From: Bradyrhizobium sp.
GTDB taxonomy: Bacteria > Pseudomonadota > Alphaproteobacteria > Rhizobiales > Xanthobacteraceae
Reading direction: 5' to 3'
Assembly (NCBI RefSeq): GCF_004799445.1
Contig: NZ_SSNA01000170.1
Span: 1 to 64,000 of the forward strand
DNA length: 64,000 bases
This document shows positions 1-9,121 of this stretch, piece by piece (the first letter of the stretch is position 1; every line of letters begins with the position of its first letter). The translations under genes were made by a program, and so were the position numbers. The notes below the pieces were generated by a model. The model did not search any database, was not told the origin of the DNA, and saw only the letters and a program-made list of their open reading frames with translations.

Positions 1-46
1 CCCCAGACGACCTGCGAAGCAGGAACAGCGATCAGCGAGGCTGCCA

Positions 47-1492
47 ATGGCGGGTGATTCCGGAAAGAAACTGTTTGTCGGCCCCCGTTTCCGGCGCATC
101 CGCCAGCAATTGGGCCTGTCACAGACCCAGATCGCCGAGGGCCTCGGGATCTCGCCCTCCTACATCAACCTGATCGAGCGCAACCAGCGCCCGGTGACGG
201 CGCAGATCCTGCTGCGGCTGGCGGAAGCCTACGACCTCGATCTGCGCGATCTCGCCACCGCCGACGAGGACCGCTTCTTCGCCGAACTGAACGAGATCTT
301 CTCCGATCCGCTGTTCCGGCAGATCGACCTGCCGAAACAGGAATTGCGCGATCTCTCCGAACTCTGCCCCGGCGTCACCCATTCGCTGCAACGGCTTTAC
401 GCCGCCTATACCGAAGCCCGCCGCGGCGAGACCATGGTCGCCGCTCAAATGGCCGACCGCGATGAGGGCACGCGGTTCGAGGCCAATCCGATCGAGCGCG
501 TCCGCGATCTGATCGAGGCCAACCGCAATTATTTCGGCGAGCTCGAAACCGCGGCGGAAAACCTGCGCGACGAGTTGAACGTCCCGGCGGAAGCATTGTT
601 CGCCGCGCTCTCGGCGCGGCTGCGCGAAAAACATTCGATCCAGACCCGCATCATGCCGGTCGATGTGATGCGCGAGACGCTGCGGCGGTTCGATCGCCAT
701 CGCCGCCAGCTCCTGATCTCGGAGCTGGTCGATGGCCCCGGCCGGGCGTTTCAACTCGCCTTTCAGATCGGGCTTGCCGAATGCTCCGGCGCGATCGAAA
801 CCATCATCGGCCGCGCCGGCTCGCTCGACGACACCCCGCACCGGCTCTACCGGATTACGCTTGCGAATTATTTCGCCGCCGCCGCCATGATGCCCTATCA
901 GCCGTTCCACGCGGCTGCGGAGCAGCTCGGCTACGACGTCAACGTGCTGGCGCAGCGTTTCAATGCCGGCTTCGAGCAGGTCTGTCACCGCCTGACCACG
1001 CTGCAGCGGCCCAATGCGCGCGGCGTGCCGTTCTTCATGCTGCGAGTCGACAACGCCGGCAATGTCTCCAAGCGGTTTTCATCCGGCACGTTTCCGTTTT
1101 CGAAATTCGGCGGCACTTGTCCCTTGTGGAACGTGCATTCGACCTTCGACACGCCGGACCGCCTGCTCAAGCAGATCATCGAACTGCCCGACGGCGCGCG
1201 GTATTTCTCGATCGCGCAGATGGTGCGCCGGCCGGTGGCGCCGCACCCGCAACCGCAACCGCGCTTTGCGATCGGGCTCGGCTGCGAGATCCGCCACGCC
1301 GCCAAGCTGGTCTATGCGAGCGGCCTGGATCTGGAGAAAACCGAGGGCACGCCGATCGGCGTCAACTGCCGGCTCTGCGAACGCGAAAACTGCAGCCAGC
1401 GCGCCGAGCCGCCGATCACCCGCACCCTGATCCTCGACGAGAACACCAGGCGGGTGTCGTCGTTCGCATTCTCCAACGCGCGGGAGCTGTGA
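47..1492 (+). CDS. XRE-family regulator with DUF2083-type C-terminal domain (ScfR-like)
   Basis: 481 aa transcriptional regulator. Residues about 12-70 form a Cro/C1-type helix-turn-helix (LGLSQTQIAEGLGISPSYIN followed by LIERNQRPVT). The long C-terminal part carries a cysteine cluster near the end (GVNCRLCERENCSQRA, with GGTCPLW earlier), typical of the short-chain fatty acyl regulator family (ScfR/RamB type, PF09856) that senses acyl-CoA status and controls glyoxylate or propionate metabolism in other bacteria. The ATG follows GAGG about 9 bases upstream. No target gene is adjacent: the downstream neighbour is convergent. The family call is firm; the ligand is inferred from the family only. 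Confidence 0.88.
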   Translation: MAGDSGKKLFVGPRFRRIRQQLGLSQTQIAEGLGISPSYINLIERNQRPVTAQILLRLAEAYDLDLRDLATADEDRFFAELNEIFSDPLFRQIDLPKQELRDLSELCPGVTHSLQRLYAAYTEARRGETMVAAQMADRDEGTRFEANPIERVRDLIEANRNYFGELETAAENLRDELNVPAEALFAALSARLREKHSIQTRIMPVDVMRETLRRFDRHRRQLLISELVDGPGRAFQLAFQIGLAECSGAIETIIGRAGSLDDTPHRLYRITLANYFAAAAMMPYQPFHAAAEQLGYDVNVLAQRFNAGFEQVCHRLTTLQRPNARGVPFFMLRVDNAGNVSKRFSSGTFPFSKFGGTCPLWNVHSTFDTPDRLLKQIIELPDGARYFSIAQMVRRPVAPHPQPQPRFAIGLGCEIRHAAKLVYASGLDLEKTEGTPIGVNCRLCERENCSQRAEPPITRTLILDENTRRVSSFAFSNAREL

Positions 1493-1650
1493 AGGGCGGC
1501 TTCACCCTCCCTTGGAGGGCAGCCGGTCGGCCAAATCAGTCGGGTGGATCAACGTGAAAGCGGCCTCATGCCGTCGCCGTCATCACCCGCCGCGAACTTT
1601 CGCGGGGCATGACGAATGAACGTGGGATGGCGCAGTAAGTAGCTCCCCCC

Positions 1651-2538
1651 TCAATAGACCTGGGGGACGAAACGCTGGCTCGACTTCCGGGGCCGCTTGT
1701 AGCCGGTATCCGGCTGGCGCAGCGGAAGCTCAACCTCGACCGGTCTCATGTCTTGATAGGGAATTTGATTCAGCAGATGCCGGATGCAGTTGAGCCGGGC
1801 GCGTTTCTTGTCATCGGCGTTGACGACGTGCCACGGCGTCTTCTTGCGGTCGGTGTGCGCGAACATCACGTCTTTCGCCCTCGAATATTCCACCCAGCGC
1901 TTGCGCGATTCCACGTCCATCGGGCTGAGCTTCCAGCGTTTGATCGGATTTCGGATGCGCTCCTGAAAGCGCCGCTCCTGCTCCTCGTCATTGACTGAGA
2001 ACCAGTATTTGATCAGACAGATTCCCGAGCGCACCAGCATCTCCTCGAAAATCGGGCAGGAGCGCAGGAACTCCTGATATTCGTCCTCGCTGCAGAACTC
2101 CATGACGCGCTCGACCCCGGCGCGGTTGTACCAGCTGCGATCGAACAGCACGATTTCACCCCGTCGCGGCAGCTCGGCGGCGTAGCGTTGAAAATACCAC
2201 TGGCCGCGCTCGCGCTCGGTCGGCGTGCCGAGCGCCACGACGCGGCAGATGCGCGGATTCAGGCTCTCGGTGATGCGCTTGATGACCCCGCCTTTGCCGG
2301 CCGCGTCGCGGCCCTCGAAGATGACGGCGACCTTGAGGCCCTGCAACCGGACCCATTCCTGCAGTTTGATGAGTTCAAACTGCAGATGGGCGAGTTCGTC
2401 GATGTATTTATAGTTCTTCGGAGGTTTGCGCGGCTTCGGCTGTCCGGCCGCGTGCCAGTACTGCTCGACGGCTGCGATTTCCCTGGCGTCGCGCAGGACG
2501 GATCGCTCAGCCCCGGCAGATTTGCGGCTCTTTGCCAT
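1651..2538 (-). CDS. ppk2: Polyphosphate kinase 2, class I type
   Basis: 295 aa, the normal length for PPK2. It transfers phosphate between polyphosphate and nucleoside diphosphates. Walker A is FEGRDAAGKGG (residues 74-84) and the Walker B/lid segment is LFDRSWYNR (131-139), with Asp before Arg-Ser as in class I enzymes that phosphorylate NDPs. The C-terminus is basic. It lies at the distal end of a minus-strand stress cluster behind an MgtC-type protein and a universal stress protein. A second, different PPK2 lies at 16090-17055. Confidence 0.93.
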   Translation of the reverse strand: MAKSRKSAGAERSVLRDAREIAAVEQYWHAAGQPKPRKPPKNYKYIDELAHLQFELIKLQEWVRLQGLKVAVIFEGRDAAGKGGVIKRITESLNPRICRVVALGTPTERERGQWYFQRYAAELPRRGEIVLFDRSWYNRAGVERVMEFCSEDEYQEFLRSCPIFEEMLVRSGICLIKYWFSVNDEEQERRFQERIRNPIKRWKLSPMDVESRKRWVEYSRAKDVMFAHTDRKKTPWHVVNADDKKRARLNCIRHLLNQIPYQDMRPVEVELPLRQPDTGYKRPRKSSQRFVPQVY

Positions 2539-2630
2539 TGGCCCTCCAGGGATCGCGCAACGTTAACGAATCGTCCTCCAGCCCATGCTGGAAACCATCG
2601 TCAAATATGACGGCTTGGAGACGCCGGACC

Positions 2631-2699
2631 ATGATCTGGCGCAAGGATGACAGCCAAAGGCGGACAACGCCGCCGAGGGTCAAAGGTGCCGCCAAATAG
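2631..2699 (+). repeat. Copy 1 of a short repeat with an open micro-ORF (MIWRKDDSQRR...)
   Basis: The sequence from ATGATCTGGCGCAAGGATGA onward recurs almost identically at 9122. The first 33 bases are the same in both copies; the next 30 differ by scattered substitutions, three of them synonymous. Read as a gene it gives a 22 aa basic peptide ending in TAG. The preceding CGTCCTCCAGC is also shared. Both copies are next to stress genes. Whether it is translated is unknown; it may be the residue of a duplicated gene end. Confidence 0.5.
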
Positions 2700-2730
2700 C
2701 AAACGGCTCGAAACTCTAATCCGGCACCGA

Positions 2731-3954
2731 TCAGGAGAAAAGCCCGCCCACCCACGCAGCCAACCCGACCAATATCAATCCGGGGACTACACGAACGGCA
2801 AATGAGCGGCCCCCGTGGGTGGCGGCAAGAACCAGCTTGCTGATCATATTGGTGGAAAGTCCCGCGAGAATCGGCAGCACGGCGTCGACCGCGGTCATCT
2901 TTTCCGATGCGACGAGCGAAGCCACCGAGATCGTCGCCGAATGCGGGTCGACGAATCCGGCAAGCGCTGCGGCCAGAATAATCCCATTCTCGCCAAACCA
3001 TTCCCGAAGCGCGGCGGAGGCGACCATGATGCATGAAAGGGTCGAGGCAAACACCAGAGCCGTCGTGAAATTGAACGCGCGTCCGATTTTTGCCTCTTCC
3101 CCGCCTTTCTGACGTAACGCCAGAACCGTAAAAATTGTCCCGTAGACGACCGCAGTCAAGCCCGCGCTTGCGAGCGAAATTGAAAGCGTTCGAAGGGTCG
3201 GCAAGCTTGTGGCACCAAGAATAATCGCCAGTTGCGCAATCGTCGCGACCGTCGACAGCACCGCGCCCGCTGCAGCGGCCGCCATAACGTCGCTACCGGC
3301 TTTCACCCGTGTGCCCATCGCCGCGATTGTGGCGGTGCTTGAGACGAATCCTGACGCGAGCCCAGCCATAGGTAGTCCAAATCTGGTACCGAGCATGCGA
3401 ACCGCGATGTGGCCGGCGCCGCCAATCGCCATCACTAGAACTACCAGAATCCAGATTGAATGCGGGTTGAGGGCGCCGTACGGCCCCATCGAACGATCCG
3501 GAATGAGCGGCAGAACGACAAAGGTCGCACCAGCGAAGATCAGAATGTCGTTGAGTTCATTTTCTGTAAGCACCGAGCGAATAAAGCGGTGGAGCCGAGT
3601 TCGCGAGGCAAGCAGAACGGCCACGACGACGGCGAGGCCGCCCGCAAGTTCGGGCTGTTGCATTGAAAGTCCGCCCAGCAGAACAGTCAGGATCAGCGCG
3701 ATTTCAGTCGTCAAGCCGGGGTCTTCACCGTGACCGCGCCAATAGGCGATCACGGTCAATGCGGTGACCCCCACAGTCACAATCGCAAGTAATAACTCGT
3801 CTCCAACAATGAAACCAATCGCACCAGCAAGCGACGTAACGGCGAACGTTCGTATCCCCGCAGGAGAACGCGCCGGACCCTCGCCTTTGCGCCGCTCGCG
3901 CTCAGCGCCGATCAGTAGGCCGATCCCGATTGCCACTATGAGGTTGATGAGCAC
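2731..3954 (-). CDS. MgtC/SapB-type membrane protein with DUF4010
   Basis: 407 aa, almost wholly hydrophobic with about ten to twelve membrane segments. The N-terminus (LIVAIGIGLLIGAERERRK) is the MgtC/SapB motif; the remainder matches the DUF4010 arrangement, with the segment GLASGFVSSTATIAAMGTR and the region ALAGFVDPHSATISVASL. Function in this fused family is unproven; MgtC itself acts in magnesium or acid stress. The start is a GTG; GAGGA lies about 17 bases upstream, further than usual, so the start is uncertain by a few codons. It follows the universal stress gene on the same strand with a 67 bp gap and is probably co-transcribed with it. Confidence 0.85.
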   Translation of the reverse strand: MLINLIVAIGIGLLIGAERERRKGEGPARSPAGIRTFAVTSLAGAIGFIVGDELLLAIVTVGVTALTVIAYWRGHGEDPGLTTEIALILTVLLGGLSMQQPELAGGLAVVVAVLLASRTRLHRFIRSVLTENELNDILIFAGATFVVLPLIPDRSMGPYGALNPHSIWILVVLVMAIGGAGHIAVRMLGTRFGLPMAGLASGFVSSTATIAAMGTRVKAGSDVMAAAAAGAVLSTVATIAQLAIILGATSLPTLRTLSISLASAGLTAVVYGTIFTVLALRQKGGEEAKIGRAFNFTTALVFASTLSCIMVASAALREWFGENGIILAAALAGFVDPHSATISVASLVASEKMTAVDAVLPILAGLSTNMISKLVLAATHGGRSFAVRVVPGLILVGLAAWVGGLFS

Positions 3955-4021
3955 GGGTGTGGTTATGGCGTTATCCTCGCTTCGGGATAGAACGGAGGGC
4001 CTTAAGGCAGGCCGTGGCAGC

Positions 4022-4846
4022 CTAATGAGACATGAGGCAACAAAGCGGACACGACGCGAGGATGCTCCGCGTCATGCCGCCGAAGACCCATTCCCCTACC
4101 CGGCTGTGGCCATAGGCTCCGGCCACCAGCAGGTCGGCGTCCTCGTTCAGAGCAAACTGGACCAGGTGATCCGCATCAGGCCTGTCGCGGTGAATAATTG
4201 GCCGAGGATCCGCGGCGATTCCGTGTCGCCCCAGATAGCGGACGACGTCTTCGGTCCGGGCTAACGCATTTCGTTCATCGTCCCGGGTGCAGACTTCGAC
4301 CACCGAAACACGTTTGGCGGCGCGTAAAAACGGAATCGCATCCAGCGCGGCCCGACGGGCCTCGCGAGTATCCTTCCAGCCCAAGACGACATGTTCGGCC
4401 CGCAACGAGGCGATGCCCGGGGCAACGAGTAGCGCAGGCCGGCCCAGTTTCAGAAGCACCTCGCTGGGATATAGGCTTCGGTAATTGTCGTAACGGCCCT
4501 GGGCCTGCTGCCCGAGGATGACAAGATCGGCGGAGCGGGATTCACGCGTCAGCGCCTCGGCCGGAAAATCAAGCTCGGTTCGCCATTCGACGCCCGGACG
4601 ATCCATGCCGACAACACCGCGGAACCAATCTCCTTTTTCGATCAACCCTGCCTGCATCTGCTTGATGTCGCCCTCCGTTGCTTCTTCGATGATCACACCT
4701 TCCGCAACGAACGGCGGGGGAACGGCGCGGGCCGAGATTCCAATCAGGGCTGCATTGAACTTTGCTGCAAGATCTGCGGCTATTCGAACCCTTTGTTCCG
4801 GAATGCCATCGGCATCGACATAGACCATCAGGGCTGCATAAGACAT
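4022..4846 (-). CDS. Universal stress protein, tandem UspA domains
   Basis: 274 aa with two Usp folds. The second ends in the nucleotide-binding signature GAYGHSRVGEWVFGG followed by MTRS. The chosen ATG (MSYAALMVYVDADG) is preceded by AAGGAG seven bases upstream; an upstream in-frame start would lack such a site. A FixK2/FNR-type box is centred about 65 bp upstream of the start, so low-oxygen induction is likely. It heads a probable unit with the MgtC-type gene and perhaps ppk2. Confidence 0.9.
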   Translation of the reverse strand: MSYAALMVYVDADGIPEQRVRIAADLAAKFNAALIGISARAVPPPFVAEGVIIEEATEGDIKQMQAGLIEKGDWFRGVVGMDRPGVEWRTELDFPAEALTRESRSADLVILGQQAQGRYDNYRSLYPSEVLLKLGRPALLVAPGIASLRAEHVVLGWKDTREARRAALDAIPFLRAAKRVSVVEVCTRDDERNALARTEDVVRYLGRHGIAADPRPIIHRDRPDADHLVQFALNEDADLLVAGAYGHSRVGEWVFGGMTRSILASCPLCCLMSH

Positions 4847-4904
4847 GAGGGCACTCCTTCGCAAAGGCAAAACCTAAAAATGCCCTGCATGGCGGATGCC
4901 GTTA

Positions 4905-4918
4905 TTGATGCATCGCAA
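4905..4918. promoter_or_regulatory. FixK2/FNR-type box between usp and VIT gene
   Basis: TTGATGCATCGCAA fits the FixK2 consensus TTG(A/C)-N6-(T/G)CAA. Its centre is about 65 bp from the usp start (minus strand) and 88 bp from the VIT-family start (plus strand), so it could serve either or both. Confidence 0.6.
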
Positions 4919-4999
4919 ATCCGCTTCAGTAAGCGGTGCTAGTTGGGCTGGCCGCCTTCAATTATCCCGTTTACGCGATCTGCGACGAGGTGCTCCAGA

Positions 5000-5695
5000 A
5001 TGCCTACAGTTCCGCATATCGAAAAGCATTTCACTGCCACCGAAACCGTGCGCGATGTCGTGATCGGGATGGCCGACGGCCTGACCGTTCCTTTCGCACT
5101 GGCGGCGGGGCTGGCCGCCGCCGTCTCCTCGACCAAGGTGATCGTGACCGCGGGGCTCGCCGAAATCGTCGCGGGTGCGATCGCGATGGGTCTCGGAGGT
5201 TATCTCGCGGCCCGCACCGACGCCGAACATTACGGGTCGGAGCGAGCGCGAGAAGACTGGGAAATCGACAATCTCCGCGAAAAAGAGGTGCAGGAGGTTA
5301 CGGAAATATTCCGCAGCTACGGTTTAGAGCGTGAGGCACTGACAACGGTAGTCGGCGCGGTTACGGCGGATCGCAAGCGCTGGCTCGACTTCATGATGCG
5401 CTTTGAGCTTGGTCTGGACGAACCGGATCCGAAACGTGCGCCGATCAGCGCCGGAACGATTGCCGCTTCGTATTTCGTCGGCGGGCTGATTCCGCTCACG
5501 CCCTATATTTTGACGTCGAGCATTTCGGACGCATTCGCATATTCGGTCGGATTTACGGGCGTGGCTCTTCTTGCGTTCGGCGGTATCAAGGGCCATTTCA
5601 CCGGCATCAATAAGGTAAAATCAGCCGCACAGACGCTGCTGGTAGGTGGGCTTGCCGCCGCAGCCGCCTATGCGCTGGCGCATGCCTTCGCTTGA
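5000..5695 (+). CDS. VIT1/CCC1-family membrane protein
   Basis: 231 aa. The N-terminal membrane segment VRDVVIGMADGLTVPFALAA is the hallmark of the vacuolar iron transporter (VIT1/CCC1) family; a charged central region (about residues 75-130, rich in Glu/Asp/Arg) separates it from three C-terminal membrane helices. Family members export Fe2+ or Mn2+. The ATG at 5000 has GACGAGG nine bases upstream, better than any earlier in-frame start. It is divergent from usp and shares its FixK2-type box. Metal specificity cannot be read from the sequence. Confidence 0.87.
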   Translation: MPTVPHIEKHFTATETVRDVVIGMADGLTVPFALAAGLAAAVSSTKVIVTAGLAEIVAGAIAMGLGGYLAARTDAEHYGSERAREDWEIDNLREKEVQEVTEIFRSYGLEREALTTVVGAVTADRKRWLDFMMRFELGLDEPDPKRAPISAGTIAASYFVGGLIPLTPYILTSSISDAFAYSVGFTGVALLAFGGIKGHFTGINKVKSAAQTLLVGGLAAAAAYALAHAFA

Positions 5696-5731
5696 TTTTG
5701 TCACCGGCGCTTGCTGCTTGCACGGCCGCAA

Positions 5732-5745
5732 TTGATGTAGGTCAA
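5732..5745. promoter_or_regulatory. FixK2/FNR-type box upstream of a b-type cytochrome gene
   Basis: TTGATGTAGGTCAA has both TTGA and TCAA half-sites with a six-base spacer. The centre is 64 bp before the ATG at 5803, placing a class II promoter start about 20 bp upstream of the gene. Confidence 0.7.
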
Positions 5746-5802
5746 AGCCCATCGATCAGCAAAGTTTATAAATTAACTTTATCCTGCTACGAGGTCCGTC
5801 GC

Positions 5803-6318
5803 ATGAAGGATATCAGAGCCGAGATGCCCGTGCGCCCGGATATGATCTGGGATTTGCTGATCCGGCTATCGGGCATCGTGCTGTTAGTCCTGCTGGTCAT
5901 CGCCTATTCCACCGGCGAGGAATTTCCGCATACCCACGTCATGATCGGCTACGCTATCGCCGCCCTGATGGCCGTTGCTGTTTTTTGGGCCGTCATCAGG
6001 CCGCACCATGCCCAGTTTCCGCCGACCGTCTACAGCCCGCGCGGAGTCAAGGCGTTGTTTCAAAATGCCGACCGGGTTCCCAAGACGCTCGCAACGATAT
6101 TCCTGATCCTGGCAGCGCTGCCCTTGTGCGCGTTAATCCTGATGTTGCTCACACATACGCTGTGGGGCACCATGTGGATTGACGAGATGCACGAGGTCGT
6201 CGCCTATTTTGGCGTGGGATTGGTTGCCCTCCATGTTGCGATGGTGGGCATCGCCAGCAGCGGTCATATCGAGGACCGCATGCGGAAGATATTCGGCGGC
6301 AGCAAGCATCCATACTAG
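5803..6318 (+). CDS. Cytochrome b561-like membrane protein
   Basis: 171 aa with four membrane segments. Histidines suited to bind haem b lie in HTHVMIGYAI and in EMHEVVAYFGVGLVALHVAM, as in the Ni/Fe-hydrogenase or b561-type cytochrome fold. The ATG at 5803 has GAGG eight bases upstream. A FixK2-type box precedes it, which fits an electron-transfer role at low oxygen. The redox partner is unknown. The plus-strand gene ends just before the convergent APC permease. Confidence 0.8.
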   Translation: MKDIRAEMPVRPDMIWDLLIRLSGIVLLVLLVIAYSTGEEFPHTHVMIGYAIAALMAVAVFWAVIRPHHAQFPPTVYSPRGVKALFQNADRVPKTLATIFLILAALPLCALILMLLTHTLWGTMWIDEMHEVVAYFGVGLVALHVAMVGIASSGHIEDRMRKIFGGSKHPY

Positions 6319-6339
6319 CCATGGCGCCGCTCTCGCGAT

Positions 6340-7569
6340 TCATCTGAATAGGGCCCCCGCCATCATGGCGAGGCAGGTCACAAATCCGATGGCGGGTATC
6401 CATATCGGAACGCTGACGTGCGGATTGTCCGACTGCACGCCTCGATACCGCAGCCGCAGCAGGGCAAGGTTCACCAGCGCGAAGACCGCGAGCGTCGCCA
6501 GGGAGGTGCCTTCCGCAAGCGGCGTCAGTGGCACGAACAGCGCCAGTGGAACGACACACGCGGCAATGCAGGCGGTAGCGACCAAAGGCGTGCCGGTTCG
6601 GCGGTGCACTCGCGCGAAAATGGCCGGCAACCCGCCTTCGCGTGCCAGCCCGTAGACAACGCGAGCCGCCATCGTCATCTGCGCGAGGATCGTGTTCAGC
6701 GTAGCCACGATCGCGATCGCGCTGATTGTCGCCGGACTGACGCCCGCGACCTGGCGAAACACCAGACTGAGCGGCGCCGATGAGGAGGACAATCGTTCGA
6801 TCGGCACGGCGCTGACGGCGACTGCGGCGACCAGGACGTACAGGACCGTCGAGATGCCAAGGGTCAACACCATGGCGCGGGGGATATCGCGGTGCGGCAC
6901 CTTCGCCTCCTCCACGACATTGGCCAGATCCTCAAAGCCAATGAATGCGAAAAACGCGAGCAAGCTGCCGAAACCGACGCCGGACAAGGCCGCGGCATCC
7001 AGCGGCGGCAACCGGGTTATCGTCGCGACAATGGGAAGGTCGGCGTGAATGCCGGCGAGGATGACGGTCACCAGACCGCCGACCTCGATGAGCGTGAACA
7101 GGCTTGCCAGCACCACCGATTCCAGAATGCCCCACGCTGCCACGGCGCCGAGCAGGACGATAACGATCACCACGATAAGGCCTTGCGGCAGATCGGTGAA
7201 TTGCTGGATATAGCCCGCCGATCCGACCGTCACGGCGGCCGAAGACACCACGCCGGTCACGACCGTCAACAGACCAATCGCGGTGGCAAGCGCGCGGGAC
7301 TGGAACGCCGCCCTGACATAGGCGGCTTCGCCCGCGCTGACCGGGAAGCGCGTCGAAAGTTCAGCATAGGAGGCAACGGTCAGCGCCATGACGGCGGCGG
7401 CGACCACGAACGACCACGGGGCATAAATCCCGGCATGACCAGCGACGGCACCGATCAGCACGTAAATGCCGGCGCCCACCGTGATGCCGGTGCCGTAGAG
7501 CACCAGCAATGCGAGGCCGAGCCGCCGACGCAGCGGCACGGCGGATTCCATCGAAGGGTCACTCTTCAT
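6340..7569 (-). CDS. APC-family amino acid permease
   Basis: 409 aa with about twelve membrane helices. The first helix carries the APC motif GTGITVGAGIYVLIG, and FIGFEDLANVVEEAKVPHRD is the conserved segment after helix 6. Substrate cannot be told from sequence. The start is uncertain: ATG at 7569 or at 7551, neither with a strong ribosome site. It is the third gene of a minus-strand run (usp, cytochrome b561, permease) behind the box at 9074. Confidence 0.85.
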   Translation of the reverse strand: MKSDPSMESAVPLRRRLGLALLVLYGTGITVGAGIYVLIGAVAGHAGIYAPWSFVVAAAVMALTVASYAELSTRFPVSAGEAAYVRAAFQSRALATAIGLLTVVTGVVSSAAVTVGSAGYIQQFTDLPQGLIVVIVIVLLGAVAAWGILESVVLASLFTLIEVGGLVTVILAGIHADLPIVATITRLPPLDAAALSGVGFGSLLAFFAFIGFEDLANVVEEAKVPHRDIPRAMVLTLGISTVLYVLVAAVAVSAVPIERLSSSSAPLSLVFRQVAGVSPATISAIAIVATLNTILAQMTMAARVVYGLAREGGLPAIFARVHRRTGTPLVATACIAACVVPLALFVPLTPLAEGTSLATLAVFALVNLALLRLRYRGVQSDNPHVSVPIWIPAIGFVTCLAMMAGALFR

Positions 7570-7595
7570 TGAACATTCGAGGCCGCGCACCGATG

Positions 7596-8161
7596 CTAGA
7601 GCTTGCCGCGAGGAAGCATGCGAATGAGCGTATTATCGCGGAAAACAAAGTGGTGAACCAGTGCCGCGACAGCGTGAAAGCTCGCAACGATCACAAGCGC
7701 ATTGGCGAGGATCTCGTGGACCTCCGTTACATTATGGGCAAAGGCTCGATCGCGTATCCAGGGTGACGGTATCTCGGCGAGTCCAACAGCGGCAGCGCAT
7801 TGCCGCGCGCAAACTGCGCAACGATGCCGGCGATCGGGGCCGCAATCAGCAACGCGTAAAGCGTGTAATGCGCAAGACGCGCCGCGGGGTCGGCGAAGGC
7901 GCCCAGCCATCTGCCGAATTCATTCGGCTCAGGGGGCGGCGGCGGCTCGACCACGCGCCAGGCCAACCGCATGATGAGCGCCGTCAGGATCAGCAATCCC
8001 GCGGAAATGTGGACAAAAAGTCCCGCATCCCGCGCCGCGCCTTTCGGCAAGTCGTCGCCGAAGGTACCCAGCGTCCACGCCGTCAAAACCAGGATGACCG
8101 TTAGCCAGTGCAGGAACTGGGGAGTTACTCCGTACCGATTGATGGGATTGGTCAGTTGCAC
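7596..8161 (-). pseudogene. Cytochrome b561 gene interrupted by a single-base frameshift
   Basis: The first part (MQLTNPINRYGVTPQFLHWL, then helices to GIVAQFARGNALPLL) and the last part (GLAEIPSPWIRDRAFAHNVT onward to LPRGKL) are consecutive pieces of one cytochrome b561 but lie in different frames. The break is near 7793, in CCGCTGTTGGACTCGCC; one extra base after CTGTT would restore a 188 aa protein. Haem-ligand histidines are on both sides. The GTG start has GGAGGA six bases upstream. It sits between usp and the APC permease, all minus strand. It may be a true mutation or a sequencing error. Confidence 0.8.
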
Positions 8162-8189
8162 GACTAATCCTCCGATTGGTCCACGCTCG

Positions 8190-9023
8190 TCAATGCGAAA
8201 ACAGGATCGGCAGCGGCGGCTTTGACAACAGGCCGTCGGTCGCGCCACCCAGGATGAATTCCCGCAGGCGGGAGTGTCCATACGCGCCCATGACGAGCAG
8301 ATCCACCTCGTGTGAGGCGACATAGGCTTCGAGAACGGCGCTGATCGACCGGCCCTTGGCGTCAACCCGGTCAAGCACGACATCGATGCTGTGCCGCGAA
8401 AGGTTCTTCGACAGTTCTTCGGCGGAATGTTTTCGATCAAGCTGCTTCTCGTTGAGAACGGTAACGATGCGGACCTTCTTCGCCTTTTCCAAAAGCGGCA
8501 TCGCATCCGATACCGCGCGCGCAGCGACCCGGCTGAAATCCCAGGCCACCGCGACGGTTCCGAGTTCGAACGGGCGAGAGCGCGGGTTTTGCGGCAGGAC
8601 CAGGGTCGGCCTGCCGGAGCCGAACATCACGGCCTCGGCATACCACCGATCGTTTGACTCCGGCATGATGGTGAGATCTCGAAGCCGGGCATATTCGATC
8701 AGCAAGTCCGGTACTTCGAACGTCTTGCATTTCAGGAGCATCGACTCACGGGAAATTCCGGCCTTCGCGGCGGCGGCGTCGAACGCGGCCAGCAGGTCTT
8801 CGGCGTTCCTTCGGCTCTTGCTGGCTTCACCAGCAATGACCCCCGGCAGGCCCACCACGGCCCCCGACATAAAATGGCCGGGAACCTGGACGTGCAATTC
8901 GCAGGAAAGCGCCGCGATGTGGGCGCCGAGAGCTGAAGCGACCGAAACTGCGCCGTCAACCACGGATAACGGCGTCGGCTCGGGATAGCTAGTCAGCGTG
9001 ACCAGAATATCTTTAAACGCCAT
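8190..9023 (-). CDS. Universal stress protein, tandem UspA domains
   Basis: 277 aa. The N-terminal Usp domain begins FKDILVTLTSYPE and the C-terminal one ends in the ATP-binding signature GAYGHSRLREFILGG. It differs from the Usp at 4022-4846. It is the first gene of a minus-strand unit with cytochrome b561 and an APC permease, and a FixK2/FNR-type box is centred 57 bp upstream, so it is probably induced by low oxygen. Confidence 0.9.
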   Translation of the reverse strand: MAFKDILVTLTSYPEPTPLSVVDGAVSVASALGAHIAALSCELHVQVPGHFMSGAVVGLPGVIAGEASKSRRNAEDLLAAFDAAAAKAGISRESMLLKCKTFEVPDLLIEYARLRDLTIMPESNDRWYAEAVMFGSGRPTLVLPQNPRSRPFELGTVAVAWDFSRVAARAVSDAMPLLEKAKKVRIVTVLNEKQLDRKHSAEELSKNLSRHSIDVVLDRVDAKGRSISAVLEAYVASHEVDLLVMGAYGHSRLREFILGGATDGLLSKPPLPILFSH

Positions 9024-9073
9024 GAAAGCCTCATACCAGGATATAAGCTTAGCGCGGCAACTGGCTCGAAGGT

Positions 9074-9087
9074 TTGATTCAGCTCAA
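9074..9087. promoter_or_regulatory. FixK2/FNR-type box upstream of usp
   Basis: TTGATTCAGCTCAA: TTGA and TCAA half-sites separated by six bases, centred about 57 bp upstream of the Usp start at 9023, which puts the predicted transcription start about 16 bp before the ATG. Confidence 0.7.
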
Positions 9088-9121
9088 GCCTGCGTCCTCC
9101 AGCTAATGCCGACACTTGATC

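Noticed and set aside
119..988. Long minus-strand frame opposite the XRE regulator
   Set aside because: It is a high-GC antisense shadow: no domain, no start signal, and the plus-strand gene is certain.
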